Source: Carex sylvatica
Lineage: Eukaryota > Streptophyta > Magnoliopsida > Poales > Cyperaceae
Assembly (NCBI GenBank): GCA_964058845.1
Contig: CAXKVR010000099.1
Location: forward strand, 1-64,000
DNA length: 64,000 nt
Reading direction: 5' to 3'
The notes beneath the pieces were generated by a model. The model made no database searches. It saw nothing but the letters and a program-made list of their open reading frames with translations, and was not told the origin of the DNA. A program made the position numbers and the translations under genes. Shown piece by piece: positions 1 through 12,114 of this stretch; positions within the stretch are counted from its first letter, which is position 1; the number at the start of each line of letters is the position of its first letter.

Positions 1-291
1 CACAAAAAACATTCTAAATATACTAAACAAAATAAATTAAATTAGTTATTTATTTAAATTTGGCTAAAAATAAAAAATTATAAAAATAGGGATATTTACC
101 TTGTCAAAATTATAGATCTGAAGAATTTCTAAATCTCTTAAACGATCCAGATATTTTGAAACAATTGGATTGAGAAATGATTTAGTATATTGAGAGGATA
201 AAAAAAACGAAAAAAAAAGAAGAGCTCGATTGGGAAGGAAGAAGAGAAAAGAGGAAGAAGGAGATTCGTGCGGGCCGATTTTGAAACCAAG

Positions 292-407
292 CCTCCACTG
301 ATCCTAGGGATCGGTGGAGCAAAATACGAGATTTTATGTGGCATGTGATCAGCGGGTGTGAAAATGGGATAAAAAAATGCTCCACCGATCCGTAGGATCG
401 GTGGAGG
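292..407. repeat. Double hairpin / foldback pair
   Basis: Two near-perfect palindromes lie 87 bp apart, centre to centre. The right one has 12-bp arms at 380-391 and 395-406 around a 3-bp loop and is perfect. The left one has arms at 293-304 and 308-319 with one mismatch. The two 30-bp blocks (292-321 and 378-407) are also inverted copies of each other, with about 28 of 30 positions matching. This may be the terminal structure of a small foldback element, or a regulatory dyad. Confidence 0.6.
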
Positions 408-1270
408 CTATTTTTCTAAATCCAACGTACAGTGGGCTGTTTCTGATGAAAAATTTAAAACAAATTCTATTTAAAAAAAAAAATCCGAATTCCGTAATGA
501 ACAATTATGGATTCGTATTTGAATCTCAAATTCTTATTAAATACGAATTTAAATGAAAAGCTTGTAAGATATTGATAAATGAGGAGGGTTTAAATGCCTT
601 CATTTTTGTGTCTTCACTATATCTTAATTTTAAAAAAATATTAATAAATCAAAATTTAAATTATAAATATCAAAATAAAATCGTTAGATGTTATTTATGT
701 TATTTTCTTTATGTGTTTATAAAAAAATATCACAAATTTTTTTTTTTTTATGTGAATCAGTCATTTGAATAATCAACGTCTAGAAATTATCCATATTAGT
801 ACGTTTTTACAAGCTCTCGACGACAACCAAAATATAGTTAAAATGTCACAATTTTTTACACATACATAGATAAAATGATGCAGATCATATCCAACGGTTT
901 TATTTTAAAAAAATTTAGTTTTGAATTATTAAAATTTTTAGAAATACAAACAAAATAAAAAATAAAAATATAGAGACATTTTAACCTCTTCTTAATAAAT
1001 TTGTGTTATTATACTGTAATACTTTAATTTCTGGATAGGTCGATGAACAGTTTCACGCAAGTTTCTCTGTCGTACTCCCAATGTAGCTAAGTGTATAGTG
1101 GATCGATCTTGATATCTCGATACATGAATCTAAAGCTGCTAAACGACGTCTTCTTACATGATAAGAGAAGCAGAGAATCAATAAAAGACGGTACTGCATC
1201 TTCCGAAATTTTTATTAATACACAAAATAAAATATCAAATTTCTCATTCTACAATCTACATCAGTTTTTA

Positions 1271-1400
1271 TCAAAATTCTAAAACTACATAGTCCGCAAA
1301 ATAATTTACCGAAAATCTGTTGAATTTCTTTTTTCTCAAAATTTTAAAACTACACAATCCGCAGAATAATTTACCAGAAATTCATAAATTTCCGGTGAAT
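1271..1400. repeat. Two-copy degenerate direct repeat, period about 65 bp
   Basis: The block from 1271 (TCAAAATTCTAAAACTACA...) recurs from 1336 (TCAAAATTTTAAAACTACA...) with a few substitutions. Each copy ends in a CCGCA(A/G)AATAATTTACC segment. It is probably a remnant of an old element; no coding potential is seen. Confidence 0.5.
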
Positions 1401-1491
1401 TATTATGCAGATCTGGAATACAACTTTTTGCATAATAATTATGCGGAAATCCTATTCCCATTGAATAATTAAGTGAAAATAAGATTTTCTA

Positions 1492-2785
1492 ATTTTTTTT
1501 ATTTCAATTAAGTAGAAGATGCTCTAATTTTTTTATTGAATTATTAGAAATATTTGTATATTTATTGAAAAATAAATGGAGTACTAGAATTAAATTTATT
1601 AGAAAGATTGCGACATATAACACATATCTTTATTTTTTAGACATTATTTTTTGTGACTGTAAAAAAAATTAAAATATTATTTTGTGTCTTACTGAAAAAA
1701 ATAAAGAAAAAATAAAAAAATTAATAACTCAGTAACAAAATAAATTATTTTTTATTTTTTATTAATAAACCAAATCCCAAAATATTTTTTATTTTTTTCC
1801 AGTACCACACCAACAAATATTTTAGTTTTTCTTACAGCCACGACAAATTATGCTTGAATAATGTTTTGTAGTATTTCTAGTACATTTATAAGATATTTTA
1901 TCTATTTTGTTTGATGCTTGTTCTAGTATATTTAAATTGTAAGTTGCTCCATTTATTTAAAAATAAAATAAAATAAGTATAATCCGTTGGATTAATTGAT
2001 GGGATATCATGTGACAGAGCCGAAGAGAGAATTTTCAAATAAATAGGTTGAGTACCTTAAAATTTGAATATATTAGAAAGATCACGATAATTTTGCTTAT
2101 TTACTTATAAGTGATATTTGAACAGGATCAATAACTTAATATATATATATTGAGTAAGGCTTGGGTGCTATGGATAGCATAAGGTCATCTGTGGTACGGT
2201 CTCAAAAATCTATCGTATAAACTTTAAACTTCGATTTAAGTAGATAAATTGGTTATATAATAAACTTTAGAATACTAATTTTTACTATTTTTGAAATATT
2301 TTTATAATTTTTTATGATTTATGAAAAATGACAAAAAAGGTCTAAAATATTATCAATTTTCTTTTATTTTTAGAACTTTTTTGCCATCTTTTATAAATCA
2401 TAAAAATAGTAAAATTTTTTCCAAAAATAGTAAAAATTAGTATTCTACAAGTTTATTATATAACCAATTTATTGATCTACTTAAATCGAAGTTTGAAGTT
2501 TATACGATAGGTTTTTGAGGCCGTAGCACGGATGACCTTATGTTATCCATAGCACCCAAGTCTTACTCATATTTTTTTTTTTCCAACACACCAATAAATA
2601 TTTTTTTTTATAGCCACAAAAAATCATACCTAAAAAATATTGATCCGAATTATTTGTCGAAATCTTTCTAATAAATTCAATTCTATAGTACTCCATCTAT
2701 TTTTCAAGATATATATAAAAAAAATATTCCAATAGAAAAAAATCATAACATCTTCTATTTAATTAAAATCAAATAGAAACATGAA
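1492..2785. mobile_element. Inverted-repeat element (non-autonomous DNA transposon remnant) containing a nested MITE
   Basis: The segment at about 1492-1702 matches the reverse complement of about 2572-2785. Shared stretches include AATAAATGGAGTACTA against its inverted partner near 2690-2710, and AAGTAGAAGATG against CATCTTCTATTTAATT near 2750. The left half also carries a partial copy in the other orientation near 1795-1860, so the element is internally rearranged. No transposase is present. The arms are degenerate, so the ends are approximate and I could not define a target duplication. Confidence 0.45.
2151..2569. mobile_element. MITE-like hairpin element, about 419 bp, nested
   Basis: The element starts TGAGTAAGGCTTGGGTGCTA and ends with the near-exact inverted copy TAGCACCCAAGTCTTACTCA. 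Inverted similarity continues inward through most of the element, so it could fold into one long hairpin. It has no coding capacity. Flanks are TAT on both sides within TA-rich DNA, so the target duplication is ambiguous (TA or TAT). The arms are better preserved than the surrounding inverted-repeat element, so it inserted later. A Mariner/Stowaway-like or Mutator-like MITE are both possible; the superfamily is not settled. Confidence 0.65.
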
Positions 2786-3059
2786 ATTTGGTTGTGAGTT
2801 CATATGGAAATCCACTCAAATTGTCTTGAGTCCATATCCGCATATCCAATACGTATCGTATTCGAAAAGACAGATAAAGATAAAGATTTTTTTCATTATC
2901 ATAATGATACGTATATGAAAATACATCCACCCGACCCGTATCGTTCCCGTTGACACCCCTAGACCAAATATGCCTTCTATTAATCATTTCTGGACTTATT
3001 TTTGTTTCTAAAATGGAAATTCTGAACGCAATTGAAGCTGGAGGTGTAACCGATTGGGC
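2786..3059. other. Unassigned spacer
   Basis: AT-rich spacer between the inverted-repeat element and the FAR1/FRS-like remnant. I see no gene, repeat or regulatory site that I can support here. Confidence 0.5.
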
Positions 3060-3631
3060 TCATCGTATGGTTTTGGTATTTGATCCGGTACAGGATGCAT
3101 GAAACTTTTGGATTACTTTAATACCTATGGAACAAAAATGGGAATTGATGTTCCAAAGCATTTCAGAAATGAGAAAATTAAAGATAGAATTTAGGATTCG
3201 TTTGTGGTGATCATAATCATGCTTTGTAACGGCCTGAAGCGGTTGGTTTAATGCCCTCACAATCGGAGACTCCGTAGCTAGCCTTTGGGGTGACAATTGA
3301 TTTAGCCCATAAAACAGGGATTAGGCCGAGAGAGGCATATGAATCAACATGTCGAGAAGCTGGTGGTTTAGAGCTTTTTAGAGATAAAGAAAAAGATTAT
3401 GTTAATCTTATTCGGAATATCAGAAATTAAATTTGACTTGTGGTGAAGCTATAAACATGCTAAGGTACTAATGTAGCAATATTTTAGAAAATAGTTTAAT
3501 GATTTCTTTCAACAAACTGAACATTTAGATGAAAATTGGCATATTGGAAAATATAAATATATTTTGGGCCGATGTAAATGCTGATCGATGAAGCCCGATT
3601 TGGTGATCTGATATGATTACATTTGACACAG
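3060..3631 (+). pseudogene. Decayed FAR1/FRS-family (MULE transposase-derived) gene fragment
   Basis: Conceptual translation across shifting frames gives an ordered series of FAR1-RELATED SEQUENCE hallmarks. A FAR1-domain start near 3064-3160 includes DYFNTYGTKMGIDVPK. Near 3300-3428 comes a TGIRPREAYES segment followed by REAGGLELFRDKEKDYVNL. Near 3437-3460 there is GEAINMLRY. Near 3567-3630 there is IFWADVNADR followed by MITFDT. These correspond to the N-terminal FAR1 DNA-binding region and the start of the MULE-type transposase core, in the right order. Several in-frame stops and at least two frame changes break it, and similarity stops after the TFDT motif, so most of the transposase core and the SWIM zinc finger are absent. 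Either a domesticated FRS gene copy or a mobile MULE could be the source. Family assignment is from remembered motif order; no search was run. Confidence 0.65.
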
Positions 3632-5156
3632 CCCAATTTGAAAGATTGGAGCAGACAATGTGGACCCGACACGACACTAGTTGACACAGCCCAAATCTTA
3701 TACTTTGTCATTCAAGAAATGGATTCAACACTGTTGACACTCATAAAGTGTAGTTAATTTTCTTTTCTTTTCGTGAGGTGCTGTTTACGTTTTGTTGTCC
3801 ATCGGGAATCTCACGTGGATGAATTAATTGTGCTCTTTCTCTCTGTCGATAATATATATTATCCAAGTATATATTATTTGAATTGTAATTGGGAGTGACG
3901 ATCGTTGTTATTTTATTAAGTACTTTGCACAGCCTAACAGCAATATATTGTTTTATACAGCAATATATTGTTTTATATAATTTTACAGAAGTGATTGAGT
4001 TTCAGGTCGATCAAAAGGAACTTTTTGCACCGTTTACAAGTAGACCTTAATTTTAAAATTAACTACTTGGTAGTCTCCACCAAGTTTTGTTAATATAACC
4101 TAGGCAGTTTTTACTAAGTTTTCAGAAAAAAAAAAAATAATCTACTTGGCTGATCTGTAAATAAGCACAACTGTAGTTGACTGTTTTTATTTATTCATAT
4201 TTGCTATAGGAAGTCGTATGAAATATGCTTTGGCATATAATTCTATCCGTGGCAAACTAGTTAAATATTAATTGTGTGAATTGGTTATGGGGCGAGTAAG
4301 ATTGCGCAATTATAAAAAGAGGGGACCTATTTTAAAAATAGGTGAAACTTTTGTTCAAAAGACTTTGAACAAATAATTAATTATCCAAAGTCGGATCTGA
4401 TTCGTGTCAAGATTCATACAGACGGTTTAAATTTAATAAGTTCTAATTTCATTTACACAAATCTCGATGACACAGATCAAACGATTTTGATCCGTTTTTA
4501 AATAAAACTAGAGGCAAGTCTCGCGTTGCTTTGACATGCTTCGGCATAGTCTAGTGCAGTATATAAAATTTTAAATAAGAAAGCATTTAGGAGTCGTATA
4601 TTAAAAAAAACATCTAAGGAAATAGCATAATAAAAGTTCTACATGAAACTATACAAAAGTAATAATTTAGATATATTGGTTCATTTCCTGTGTTTAGAAG
4701 ACGGGTGACAGCTGTATAGTAGCTTATTATCCCTTTGTTGTAATACTTGCAAACACAGTTTTTGAACAATATATTAGCTGATAGTGTGTGTGTGTTTTTT
4801 TTTTGGCCTGGTGATTGTAGACAATAATATTTACAATATATAAAAAAGATTTAAGACATTTTGTGGAGCTGGTGTGCAGTTATTCTTCTTGTTCCTTCTA
4901 TTTATTGTTGCAAGTGCTGTAGAAATTGAAAAGTGTGTTAGTTTGTGTTGAGTGTAATAATGGATATGTATGTGTTGCTAATTTATTTTCATGGAAGGAG
5001 TCTGATTTTTGTCTTGATGGAAGATATTTGAATTATTTTAAAAAGTAGACATGACTGTTTACAATGGGTGTTTTTGTAGTAACTATTTGTAAATGTAAAT
5101 TTAAGTCTAAAAGTCCTTTTATTCCTATTATTTATTTGATTGCAGGAAAACAGGTA
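3632..5156. other. Unassigned AT-rich flank of the compound retroelement insertion
   Basis: No gene is recognised. A two-copy 20-bp tandem repeat (ACAGCAATATATTGTTTTAT) lies at 3938-3976. The stretch just before the insertion contains TTTGATTGCAGG, which resembles a 3' splice site and could mean an old intron border, but no flanking exon can be supported on either side of the insertion. Confidence 0.45.
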
Positions 5157-5161
5157 TTTTT
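5157..5161. repeat. Left target-site duplication of compound element A (TTTTT)
   Basis: TTTTT directly precedes the TGTCAC start of LTR A1 and recurs directly after the TTACA end of LTR A3 at 32900-32904. The matched 5-bp flanks indicate that everything between is one insertion locus. Poly-T is low complexity, so the evidence is weaker than a complex duplication would give. Confidence 0.7.
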
Positions 5162-7487
5162 TGTCACACCCCGGAACCAGGGGGCGCGACAGTTACGCCG
5201 TGAATATATATTTTCTATATACTCACGAGGCAAGAACGATGAGATGATTTATATTCATCCCAACTTTAACCAAAAATGATTTAAACATTCAGACACGCAG
5301 TTAATTGAAATCAGATAATTAAAACACATCCTACTTACAACACCTCCTACTTACAACACCTCCTACTTAACGAATTAAACATTTACACTACTTAATTAAA
5401 ATCAGTTTTACAAAGTCTGGTTCAAAGGTTATACACAACAAAATATGATCCGAGTACTTAACCAGTACAAAATGGATCATTAACTGAGGCATATCTATAC
5501 CTATTCTTTCTTCTCCTCGCCGCACGATCTCGAAATCCTATTCCTTGTTTCCTGAAAACCCACGAGGGGGAAGAGGGGTGAGAAACTTATTCGCAGTTTC
5601 TCAGTGCAGAATTTAAATAGGGCTACTGGATTTGTAAGAAATCCATTATCAGAATTAAATTGATTCATTAGTATACTATTCAGTTATTTATTCGCTAATC
5701 ATGAAATGCAATTACTTAAAAAGGGAATTCAAGCGAACTTCTACTATTATCACATTCGGAGAAAATCAAAACGGAATTATTCAGGATGTTTGGATCTAAA
5801 TGCAAACTCTCTAAGTCAGGTTGGAAGAATAGAAATTAGTTATCTATCTTCGTCGGCTTAACCGTTCTATTGGTTCTGGTTTATAATTAAACATGCATAT
5901 CAGTCAGAATTTCACGATTAGCAATAAAATAATTCGATCAGAAACAAAGATTATCAATACAGTAACAGTTTCACATTAATCACTATACCACAGTTCAGTA
6001 TTCCTACAATCACAATAATATATGTAATAACAGTATCCCCTACCCAACCGGTACTGGGTTCAGTGGGGTCATTCCCCAAATGCGCATATGGTTCCTGAGG
6101 CAAAGTCTAGCGTCGACTCTAGACTTTGCAATAACTATGAATATACAATATAATATAACAATATCAATTCAGTACTGTGGTTTCATTCTCTTATCAGAAT
6201 CAAAGGAACAGTCAATCAGTAAAACCATACCAATATGCTAGGTCATCCTCAATATAGCAATTCCGATATAACATTTACTTAATTATGCAATAATGCCATG
6301 ATGCATGCAATTAGAAATTCAACATGCCATTTATACGTAACTATTTAATTCCTAAAATAAATCCCAAAACAAATCCCGTGAACCCCCGCACCTGATCACG
6401 TAAGATGCGTAGAAAATCAGCTATCACTAGATTCCGAACTTCCGACGATTTCGCTGAATCGTACTCGATAGGGTCTATGCCTATGTTAATAAAGCATAGA
6501 TGAATTAATAAAAGAAATTCAATCGATTTAAATACAAGTCAAGTCGATTATCGAGTCATAATGTTTCAAATCAAATTCGAATTCGAAATTTCACCAAAAA
6601 TCTAACAAATCACTTGAATTAGGGTTTCCAAGAGAAAAGGAAGACAAATCATATCAATTATCACAAATTAACAACTAATCGAGCTAGAACTCGATTACTG
6701 AAACCCTAATTCGAATTTCAACCGAAATCACGACAAATCGAATAATTTAGGATTTTCAAGGAATTGCAAAAGAGAAAGAAATACCAAATTAAAGCTTTAG
6801 AATCGATCAAGGATCGTCAATTCAGCTCGAATCTCGATTTCCCGGTCAGTTCGATCAGTTTCCGCGCTTAAATTTTCTCTCTCTCTCTCTTTCTCTTTTT
6901 CTCTCCGCTCTAACCTAACCCTCCTTAAATTCCCGTAAAAATGATATGAAGAAGAAGGATTTTGATTAATAATTGAAATTTTGCAAATAAACCCCTCAAA
7001 AATAGCAAAATTACATTTCAGTGCGGATCATTCATCCGCACTGCGGACAATATCCATCCGCACTACGGTCCATCCATCCGCACTGCGGATCATCCAGCCG
7101 CATTCACTGCGCAGAAGAAAAAGTCCGAGCCTAGTGCGGACGCACTGAGGCCAGTGCGGATGCTCCCATCCGCATTCAGTACTTAGCGAAATTTTCAGAA
7201 GAGTACAGAACTCACCCGCAGTGCGTGTGCCCATCCGCACCACCATCCGCACCCAGAGAAATTACAGCCGTTTATTAAGGAACTTGTCCCAGTGCGGGTG
7301 AAGCCACCCGCAGTGCGGGTCATCCATCCGCACTGGACCATTTTTCTATATTTATAATTCGATTCTTGACGCTTTAACTCAATCAGTCAGTATAAAATAT
7401 TTCCACGCATTAGATTTTTAATTTCTAAAACTATATTTACTTTAATCTTTTAAAATCTTATTATTTTAAAAGTTTCACTACGTTACA
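5162..7487 (-). repeat. LTR A1 (3' LTR of A unit 1)
   Basis: The LTR is 2326 bp, starts TGTCACACCCCGG and ends ACGTTACA when read on the plus strand. It is reproduced at 12248-14573 and 30574-32899. It contains an 18-bp tandem (CACCTCCTACTTACAA-type) near 5335-5370, a CT-rich run at about 6871-6905, and the dyad cluster at 7019-7336. It has no protein-coding content; short frames across it are chance. Confidence 0.95.
7019..7336. promoter_or_regulatory. Phased TGCGG/CCGCA dyad cluster in LTR A1
   Basis: At 7019-7043 a 10-bp arm, CAGTGCGGAT, is followed after 5 bp by its exact inverse. Thirteen-bp dyads with the plan TCCGCA-C-TGCGGA are centred at 7041, 7063 and 7083, spaced 22 and 20 bp. A third group is centred at 7313 (CCCGCA-G-TGCGGG), flanked symmetrically by CCAGTGCGG at 7289 and CCGCACTGG at 7328. 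In element orientation this lies about 150-470 bp inside the LTR from its 5' end, where U3 promoter or enhancer DNA is expected. The same cluster is in LTR A2 (14105-14422) and LTR A3 (32431-32748). The function is inferred only. Confidence 0.6.
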
Positions 7488-7501
7488 TTTCTCCCTCACT
7501 T
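7488..7501 (-). other. Polypurine tract of A unit 1
   Basis: On the minus strand AAGTGAGGGAGAAA directly abuts the LTR, which is the place and composition expected for the plus-strand DNA primer of an LTR retrotransposon. The same tract abuts LTR A2 at 14574-14587. Confidence 0.8.
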
Positions 7502-7530
7502 AAAAATAAAGTTCAATCCTTTGAACTTAA

Positions 7531-10500
7531 CTACGTACCTGAACTGTCGAATAACTCAGGATATTGCTCGCGAATTTTCGTTTCGAGTTCCCATGTTGCC
7601 TCTTTTTCCAAGTGTCGACCCCATTGTACTAAAACAAGTCTAATCGTTCGATTTCTTAACCTTTGCTCTTTTCTATCAAGTATTCGCATTGGTTCTTCTT
7701 TATAGGCCAAATTCTCATTAAGGTATAAGTCAGAATGGTCGATGCAGTGAGATGGATCTCGTACATATTTTCGGAGTTGTGACACATGAAACACCGGGTG
7801 TACCCGGTCCAAGGTTGGAGGCAATGCAAGCTCGTAAGCTACAAGTCCCACTCGGTTCAGAATCTGAAAGGGACCGATATACCGTGGACTTAGCTTACCC
7901 GATACTCCAAACCGATGTACTCCTCTAACCGGAGATACTCGGAGCCACACATGATCACCTTCTTGAAACTCCAAAGGTCTTCGATGTACATCAGCATATC
8001 TCTTTTGTCGATCTTGAGCTGATTTGAGTCGGCTCAAGATAACCTGTGTCTTCTCTGCCGCTTCTTGTATCAATTCTGGTCCTGTGGACGGATGAGTACC
8101 CGCCGGACCCCACCACAACGGTGTACGACAAATCTCTCCAGTAAGCGCTTCTAATGGTGGCATCCCGATACTTGAGTGATAACTGTTGTTGTAGGCAAAT
8201 TCAACCAAATGCAAATGGTCGAGCCAAGACCCTCGAAAGCTCAAAGCACACGCTCGAAGCATGTCTTCCAATGTCTGGATTGTTCTTTCTGACTGTCCAT
8301 CAGTCTGCGGATGATGTGCGGTGCTGAACCTCAGTTTCGTACCCATATTTTCTTGGAAACTTTTCCAAAAATGCGAAGTGAACCTGGTATCTCGATCAGA
8401 TATAATTTCTCTTGGACATCCATGATATTTAACGAAAAATTTCAGAAACAAGTTGGCTAACGTTCGACCCGATGTATCAGGTCCGAGTGGAATAAAATGT
8501 GCCACCTTCGTTAATGTATCCACAATAACCCATATGGTATCGTGTCGGCCCACTGTCCTCGGAAAACCAGATACGAAATCCATTGCAATAACTTCAAATT
8601 TACCTCTCTTCTTATTCAGCGGTTGAAGTAACCCAGCTGCCTTTCGTCGATCAGCCTTCACTTGCTGACAGACTTGACATTTCTCAACGTACCTTGTCAC
8701 ATCCCTTTTCATGTTCGGCCACCAGAAATACCGCTTCAGAGTTTGATACATTTTAACTTCGCCGGGATGGATCGTGTATCCCGAATCATGTGCTTCGGAT
8801 AGAACTAGGGTCTTCAAGTCTGAATCTTCAGGAATGCATATGCGGTTGCCAAACCGCAAGATACCCTCGTCATCAAGTCTAAATGGAGTGTCTCGGTCCG
8901 ATTCTACATGTTCTCGAAATTTCTGACATTTCTGATCTTCGTGCTGCGCTACCCGTATACGGTCATGTAACTCCGGTCTCACCTCAATAGCAGCAGAAAT
9001 AATGGACATACCGACCGATTTATTCATACCCGCTTCTTCCTCGAGTAAGCGAGTTGCAACTGACTTTGCCAATTCGTGCGATGCTCCAACATATAAATTC
9101 ATCCTTCTCATTTCTTCAATCAACTGCACTTCACTTGAAATCACGCTTGCCAGGTTAACCTGATTCTTCCTACTCAACGCATCTGCTACCGCATTAGCTT
9201 TGCCCGCATGATACTGAATATCGAGATCGTAATCCTTCATTAACTCCAGCCACCTTCGTTGTCTCAAGTTCAGTTCCTTCTGAGTAAAAACATACTTTAA
9301 GCTTTTATGATCCGTGAAAATCTGACACTTCACACCATACAAGTAATGCCGCCAAATTTTGAGCGCGAAGATCACCGCTGCTAGCTCCAAGTCATGAGTC
9401 GGATAGTTCTGTTCATGTGGCCGTAATTGTCGAGAAGCGTAGGCAATAACTTGCTCACCTTGCATCAATACGCAACCTAAACCCGTACGGGATGCATCTG
9501 TAAACACCGTGTAGTCCTTTCCAGTTATTGGCATTGTAAGAATCGGGGCTGACACTAGCCGACTCTTTAACTCCTCAAAACTTCTTTCTTGTGCTTCTCC
9601 CCAATCGAACTTAACACCTTTATGTAGCAACTCCGTAAGAGGGCGGGCTAATTGTGAGAATCCAGCTACAAACCTTCGATAGTACCCAGCTAAGCCGAGA
9701 AAGCTACGGATCTCTGTAACAGTTGTTGGTCTCTTCCATTCAGTTACCGCTCGGATCTTCTCAGGATCTACCGCCAATCCTTCACCCGAAACTATATGAC
9801 CCAAAAATGCCACCTTGTCCATCCAGAATTCGCACTTCGAAAGTTTGGCATAAAGCCGATGATCTCGTAGTCTTTGTAACACCACTTTAAGATGTGCCGC
9901 ATGCTCCTCATATGAACGCGAATAGATCAGTATATCATCGATGAAGACCACCACACTGGAATCCAACAAATCTCTAAACACACGCTGCATGAGATCCATA
10001 AAAGCTGCCGGTGCATTTGTCAATCCGAATGGCATGACTAGGTATTCATAGTGCCCGTACCTAGTACGGAAAGCCGTCTTCTCCACGTCACTTGGACATA
10101 TACGCAACTGGTGATAACCCGTTCTTAAATCGATCTTTGAATAGACCAACGATCCTTGTAGCTGATCAAAAAGATCATCAATCCTAGGCAATGGATACTT
10201 GTTCTTCACAGTCACCTTATTCAACTCTCGGTAATCTATGCACAACCGCAGAGTTCCATCCTTCTTTCTTACAAACAACACTGGTGCGCCCCATGGAGAA
10301 GTACTTGGTCGAATAAAGCCTTTCTCCAATATTTCTTCTAGTTGCACCTTCAATTCTTTTAGCTCAGCCGGAGCCATCCGATAAGGAGCCTTCGAAATCG
10401 GAATTGTGCCAGGTATCAAATTAATGTTAAACTCAATTTCTCGCTCTGGGGGTAACCCTGAAATCTCATCAGGAAAAACATCAATGTATTCCGAAACAAC

Positions 10501-12114
10501 CGGAATGTTAGATATTTCTGGAATTTCAGTAGCAGTACTCATAACCCTCACTAAATATGCTGTACACCCCGACTCAATTAAGTGCCTTGTCTCTATTGCT
10601 GAAATATACGGTACCACCTCTTTTAATCCTCTACACTTTAATGCACATGTAGCACCACTTGACAATGCGAACTGAACGGTACGGCTCAAACAATCAATCG
10701 TAGCTAGGTGTTGAGTTAACCAATCCAAACCCAACAATGCATCATACTCAGAAATGTCCATGACCAACATTTCGGCTAGAAAATCCCTTCCATCAACTCT
10801 CACTTTCAGGTTTCGGCACGTCCTCGCAATTTGGGTAGTTGAACCGAGAGGGGTATGAACATTCAATACTCTCCCACTCGACTCCGTTAACCATCCACAC
10901 TTCTCCACTAACGTACTAGATATGATCGAATTGCTACAACCCGTATCAATCAACACATACGCAAGATGTCCCGAAATAGAAATAGTACCTGCTAGCAAAT
11001 CAGTCTGAGTAGAAATAGGAATCAACTCGTCTCCTGCATTCGGTAGCTCTATTGCCTCTACCGCGTGAACACTGGCTCGTCCTCCTGCACGGCCTTCCCT
11101 CAACTGTGGTGTAGGGCCTCGACCTCGTAGCGAAGGTATGCCTCCACGTCCTCGCCCCTGTGGACCTCTATAACCACCACTGCCACTGCTCCCGGGTGTA
11201 CTCGAAAAAGTATTTGGGCAATCCTTGATCCAATGATTCTTGCTGCCACAGCGAAGACAAGTCTGATTGAGGCGACGACACTCAGATTCTGTATGTGGCT
11301 TCATGCAAATACGGCACCAAGGTCCAGTAGCTCCCGGGGTAAACTGAGGTACCGCTATCTGTCCTGTAGGGTATCTAGGGGCTTGAGGTCTAACCCCCGA
11401 TCCACTCGCTTGCTTTCTTTGATCAAATTTAGGCCTAACATTTCTGGAGAGGGTTTGTTGCGCACTTCTCTTGAGATATACCTCTGTCTGCTCCGCACAT
11501 CTCATAAGAGCTGGAACTCCTGCAGCTGTGGAATGATGTATGGCTAGTGCAATATTCGGGTCCAACCCGTCCAAATACTGCCTCCGGTATCTATCAAGAT
11601 CCCTTTTCACATCTGGAGCATAGCGGGACAGGTCAAAGAACAAACGGTTGTACTCTTCTACCGACCTTTCATTCTGTCTTAGGTTCAGGAATTGGCTTCT
11701 CAAAGCCTCCCGATGTAAGTCACTCAAGAACTGCTCCCCAAACTTCTGTTCAAACCATTCCCAGGTAATCTCTCCTTCGCCCCCTTCAAACTCCATTTTA
11801 ACTCCCTCCCACCAATGCCTACCAGACTTTTCAAGCAATTGTGCGGCCAACTCCACTTTGTTCACCTCTGGCACCCGGCATAGGGTGAACTTTGCTTTCA
11901 GACTCACCATCCATTCTTCCGCAGCCGGATATCCCCCCGACCCATCAAACCGAGGGGGTGTCAAACGCATAAACGCTTCATATAATTGTCGGAATTCCTC
12001 CCCATTTGCTCCAGCCACAGGAGCTGGTCCGCGTTCCAGATTTTCCGCTCTACGACCTCTTTCATAGGCCGCAATTAACATTTCTCCGAGATCTCTCTCC
12101 ATTTGACTATTCAA
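7531..12114 (-). CDS. gag-pol: Intact gag-pol polyprotein of Tekay/Del-type element A (unit 1)
   Basis: The single 1527-codon frame carries every module of a chromovirus in order. Gag capsid occupies about residues 40-230, with a CCHC zinc knuckle ([14 protein letters not shown]) near 285-300. The aspartic protease active site LIDTGCS is near 390. Reverse transcriptase has FIDDILIYS near 725 as the catalytic aspartate pair. RNase H has [11 protein letters not shown] near 870. Integrase has an HHCC zinc region near 1115-1150 (C-Q-V-C), then catalytic Asp near 1178 (AMDFVSGFP), Asp near 1238 (ISDRD) and Glu near 1274 (GQSERT). A chromodomain-like tail ([16 protein letters not shown]) is near 1494-1510. 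The start Met lies about 110 bp after the primer site, as expected. The length matches full Tekay/Del polyproteins and there is no internal stop, so this copy could be autonomous. The many short antisense frames across it are shadows. Confidence 0.95.
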   Translation of the reverse strand: MNSQMERDLGEMLIAAYERGRRAENLERGPAPVAGANGEEFRQLYEAFMRLTPPRFDGSGGYPAAEEWMVSLKAKFTLCRVPEVNKVELAAQLLEKSGRHWWEGVKMEFEGGEGEITWEWFEQKFGEQFLSDLHREALRSQFLNLRQNERSVEEYNRLFFDLSRYAPDVKRDLDRYRRQYLDGLDPNIALAIHHSTAAGVPALMRCAEQTEVYLKRSAQQTLSRNVRPKFDQRKQASGSGVRPQAPRYPTGQIAVPQFTPGATGPWCRICMKPHTESECRRLNQTCLRCGSKNHWIKDCPNTFSSTPGSSGSGGYRGPQGRGRGGIPSLRGRGPTPQLREGRAGGRASVHAVEAIELPNAGDELIPISTQTDLLAGTISISGHLAYVLIDTGCSNSIISSTLVEKCGWLTESSGRVLNVHTPLGSTTQIARTCRNLKVRVDGRDFLAEMLVMDISEYDALLGLDWLTQHLATIDCLSRTVQFALSSGATCALKCRGLKEVVPYISAIETRHLIESGCTAYLVRVMSTATEIPEISNIPVVSEYIDVFPDEISGLPPEREIEFNINLIPGTIPISKAPYRMAPAELKELKVQLEEILEKGFIRPSTSPWGAPVLFVRKKDGTLRLCIDYRELNKVTVKNKYPLPRIDDLFDQLQGSLVYSKIDLRTGYHQLRICPSDVEKTAFRTRYGHYEYLVMPFGLTNAPAAFMDLMQRVFRDLLDSSVVVFIDDILIYSRSYEEHAAHLKVVLQRLRDHRLYAKLSKCEFWMDKVAFLGHIVSGEGLAVDPEKIRAVTEWKRPTTVTEIRSFLGLAGYYRRFVAGFSQLARPLTELLHKGVKFDWGEAQERSFEELKSRLVSAPILTMPITGKDYTVFTDASRTGLGCVLMQGEQVIAYASRQLRPHEQNYPTHDLELAAVIFALKIWRHYLYGVKCQIFTDHKSLKYVFTQKELNLRQRRWLELMKDYDLDIQYHAGKANAVADALSRKNQVNLASVISSEVQLIEEMRRMNLYVGASHELAKSVATRLLEEEAGMNKSVGMSIISAAIEVRPELHDRIRVAQHEDQKCQKFREHVESDRDTPFRLDDEGILRFGNRICIPEDSDLKTLVLSEAHDSGYTIHPGEVKMYQTLKRYFWWPNMKRDVTRYVEKCQVCQQVKADRRKAAGLLQPLNKKRGKFEVIAMDFVSGFPRTVGRHDTIWVIVDTLTKVAHFIPLGPDTSGRTLANLFLKFFVKYHGCPREIISDRDTRFTSHFWKSFQENMGTKLRFSTAHHPQTDGQSERTIQTLEDMLRACALSFRGSWLDHLHLVEFAYNNSYHSSIGMPPLEALTGEICRTPLWWGPAGTHPSTGPELIQEAAEKTQVILSRLKSAQDRQKRYADVHRRPLEFQEGDHVWLRVSPVRGVHRFGVSGKLSPRYIGPFQILNRVGLVAYELALPPTLDRVHPVFHVSQLRKYVRDPSHCIDHSDLYLNENLAYKEEPMRILDRKEQRLRNRTIRLVLVQWGRHLEKEATWELETKIREQYPELFDSSGT

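Larger units (their letters stand above)
1..1491. other. AT-rich intergenic DNA, no gene recognised
   Basis: Very AT-rich sequence with many poly-A and poly-T runs. Short open frames here have no recognisable domain and look like chance. It contains the double foldback at 292-407 and a degenerate two-copy direct repeat at 1271-1400, listed separately. I see no RNA gene or promoter that I can support. Confidence 0.6.

Noticed and set aside
1091..1282. 63-codon ORF in the left flank
   Set aside because: AT-rich chance frame with no domain, and it overlaps the start of a degenerate direct repeat.
5157..5161. TTTTT as chance poly-T rather than a target duplication
   Set aside because: Kept as a duplication because it is exactly 5 bp on both sides (preceded by A at left, followed by C at right after removal of the element) and abuts exact LTR ends, but with reduced confidence.
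7028..7252. 74-codon minus-strand ORF in LTR A (copies at 14114 and 32440)
   Set aside because: It lies across the GC-rich dyad cluster, and its Arg/Ser/Ala-rich translation is a product of the repeated TGCGG motif.
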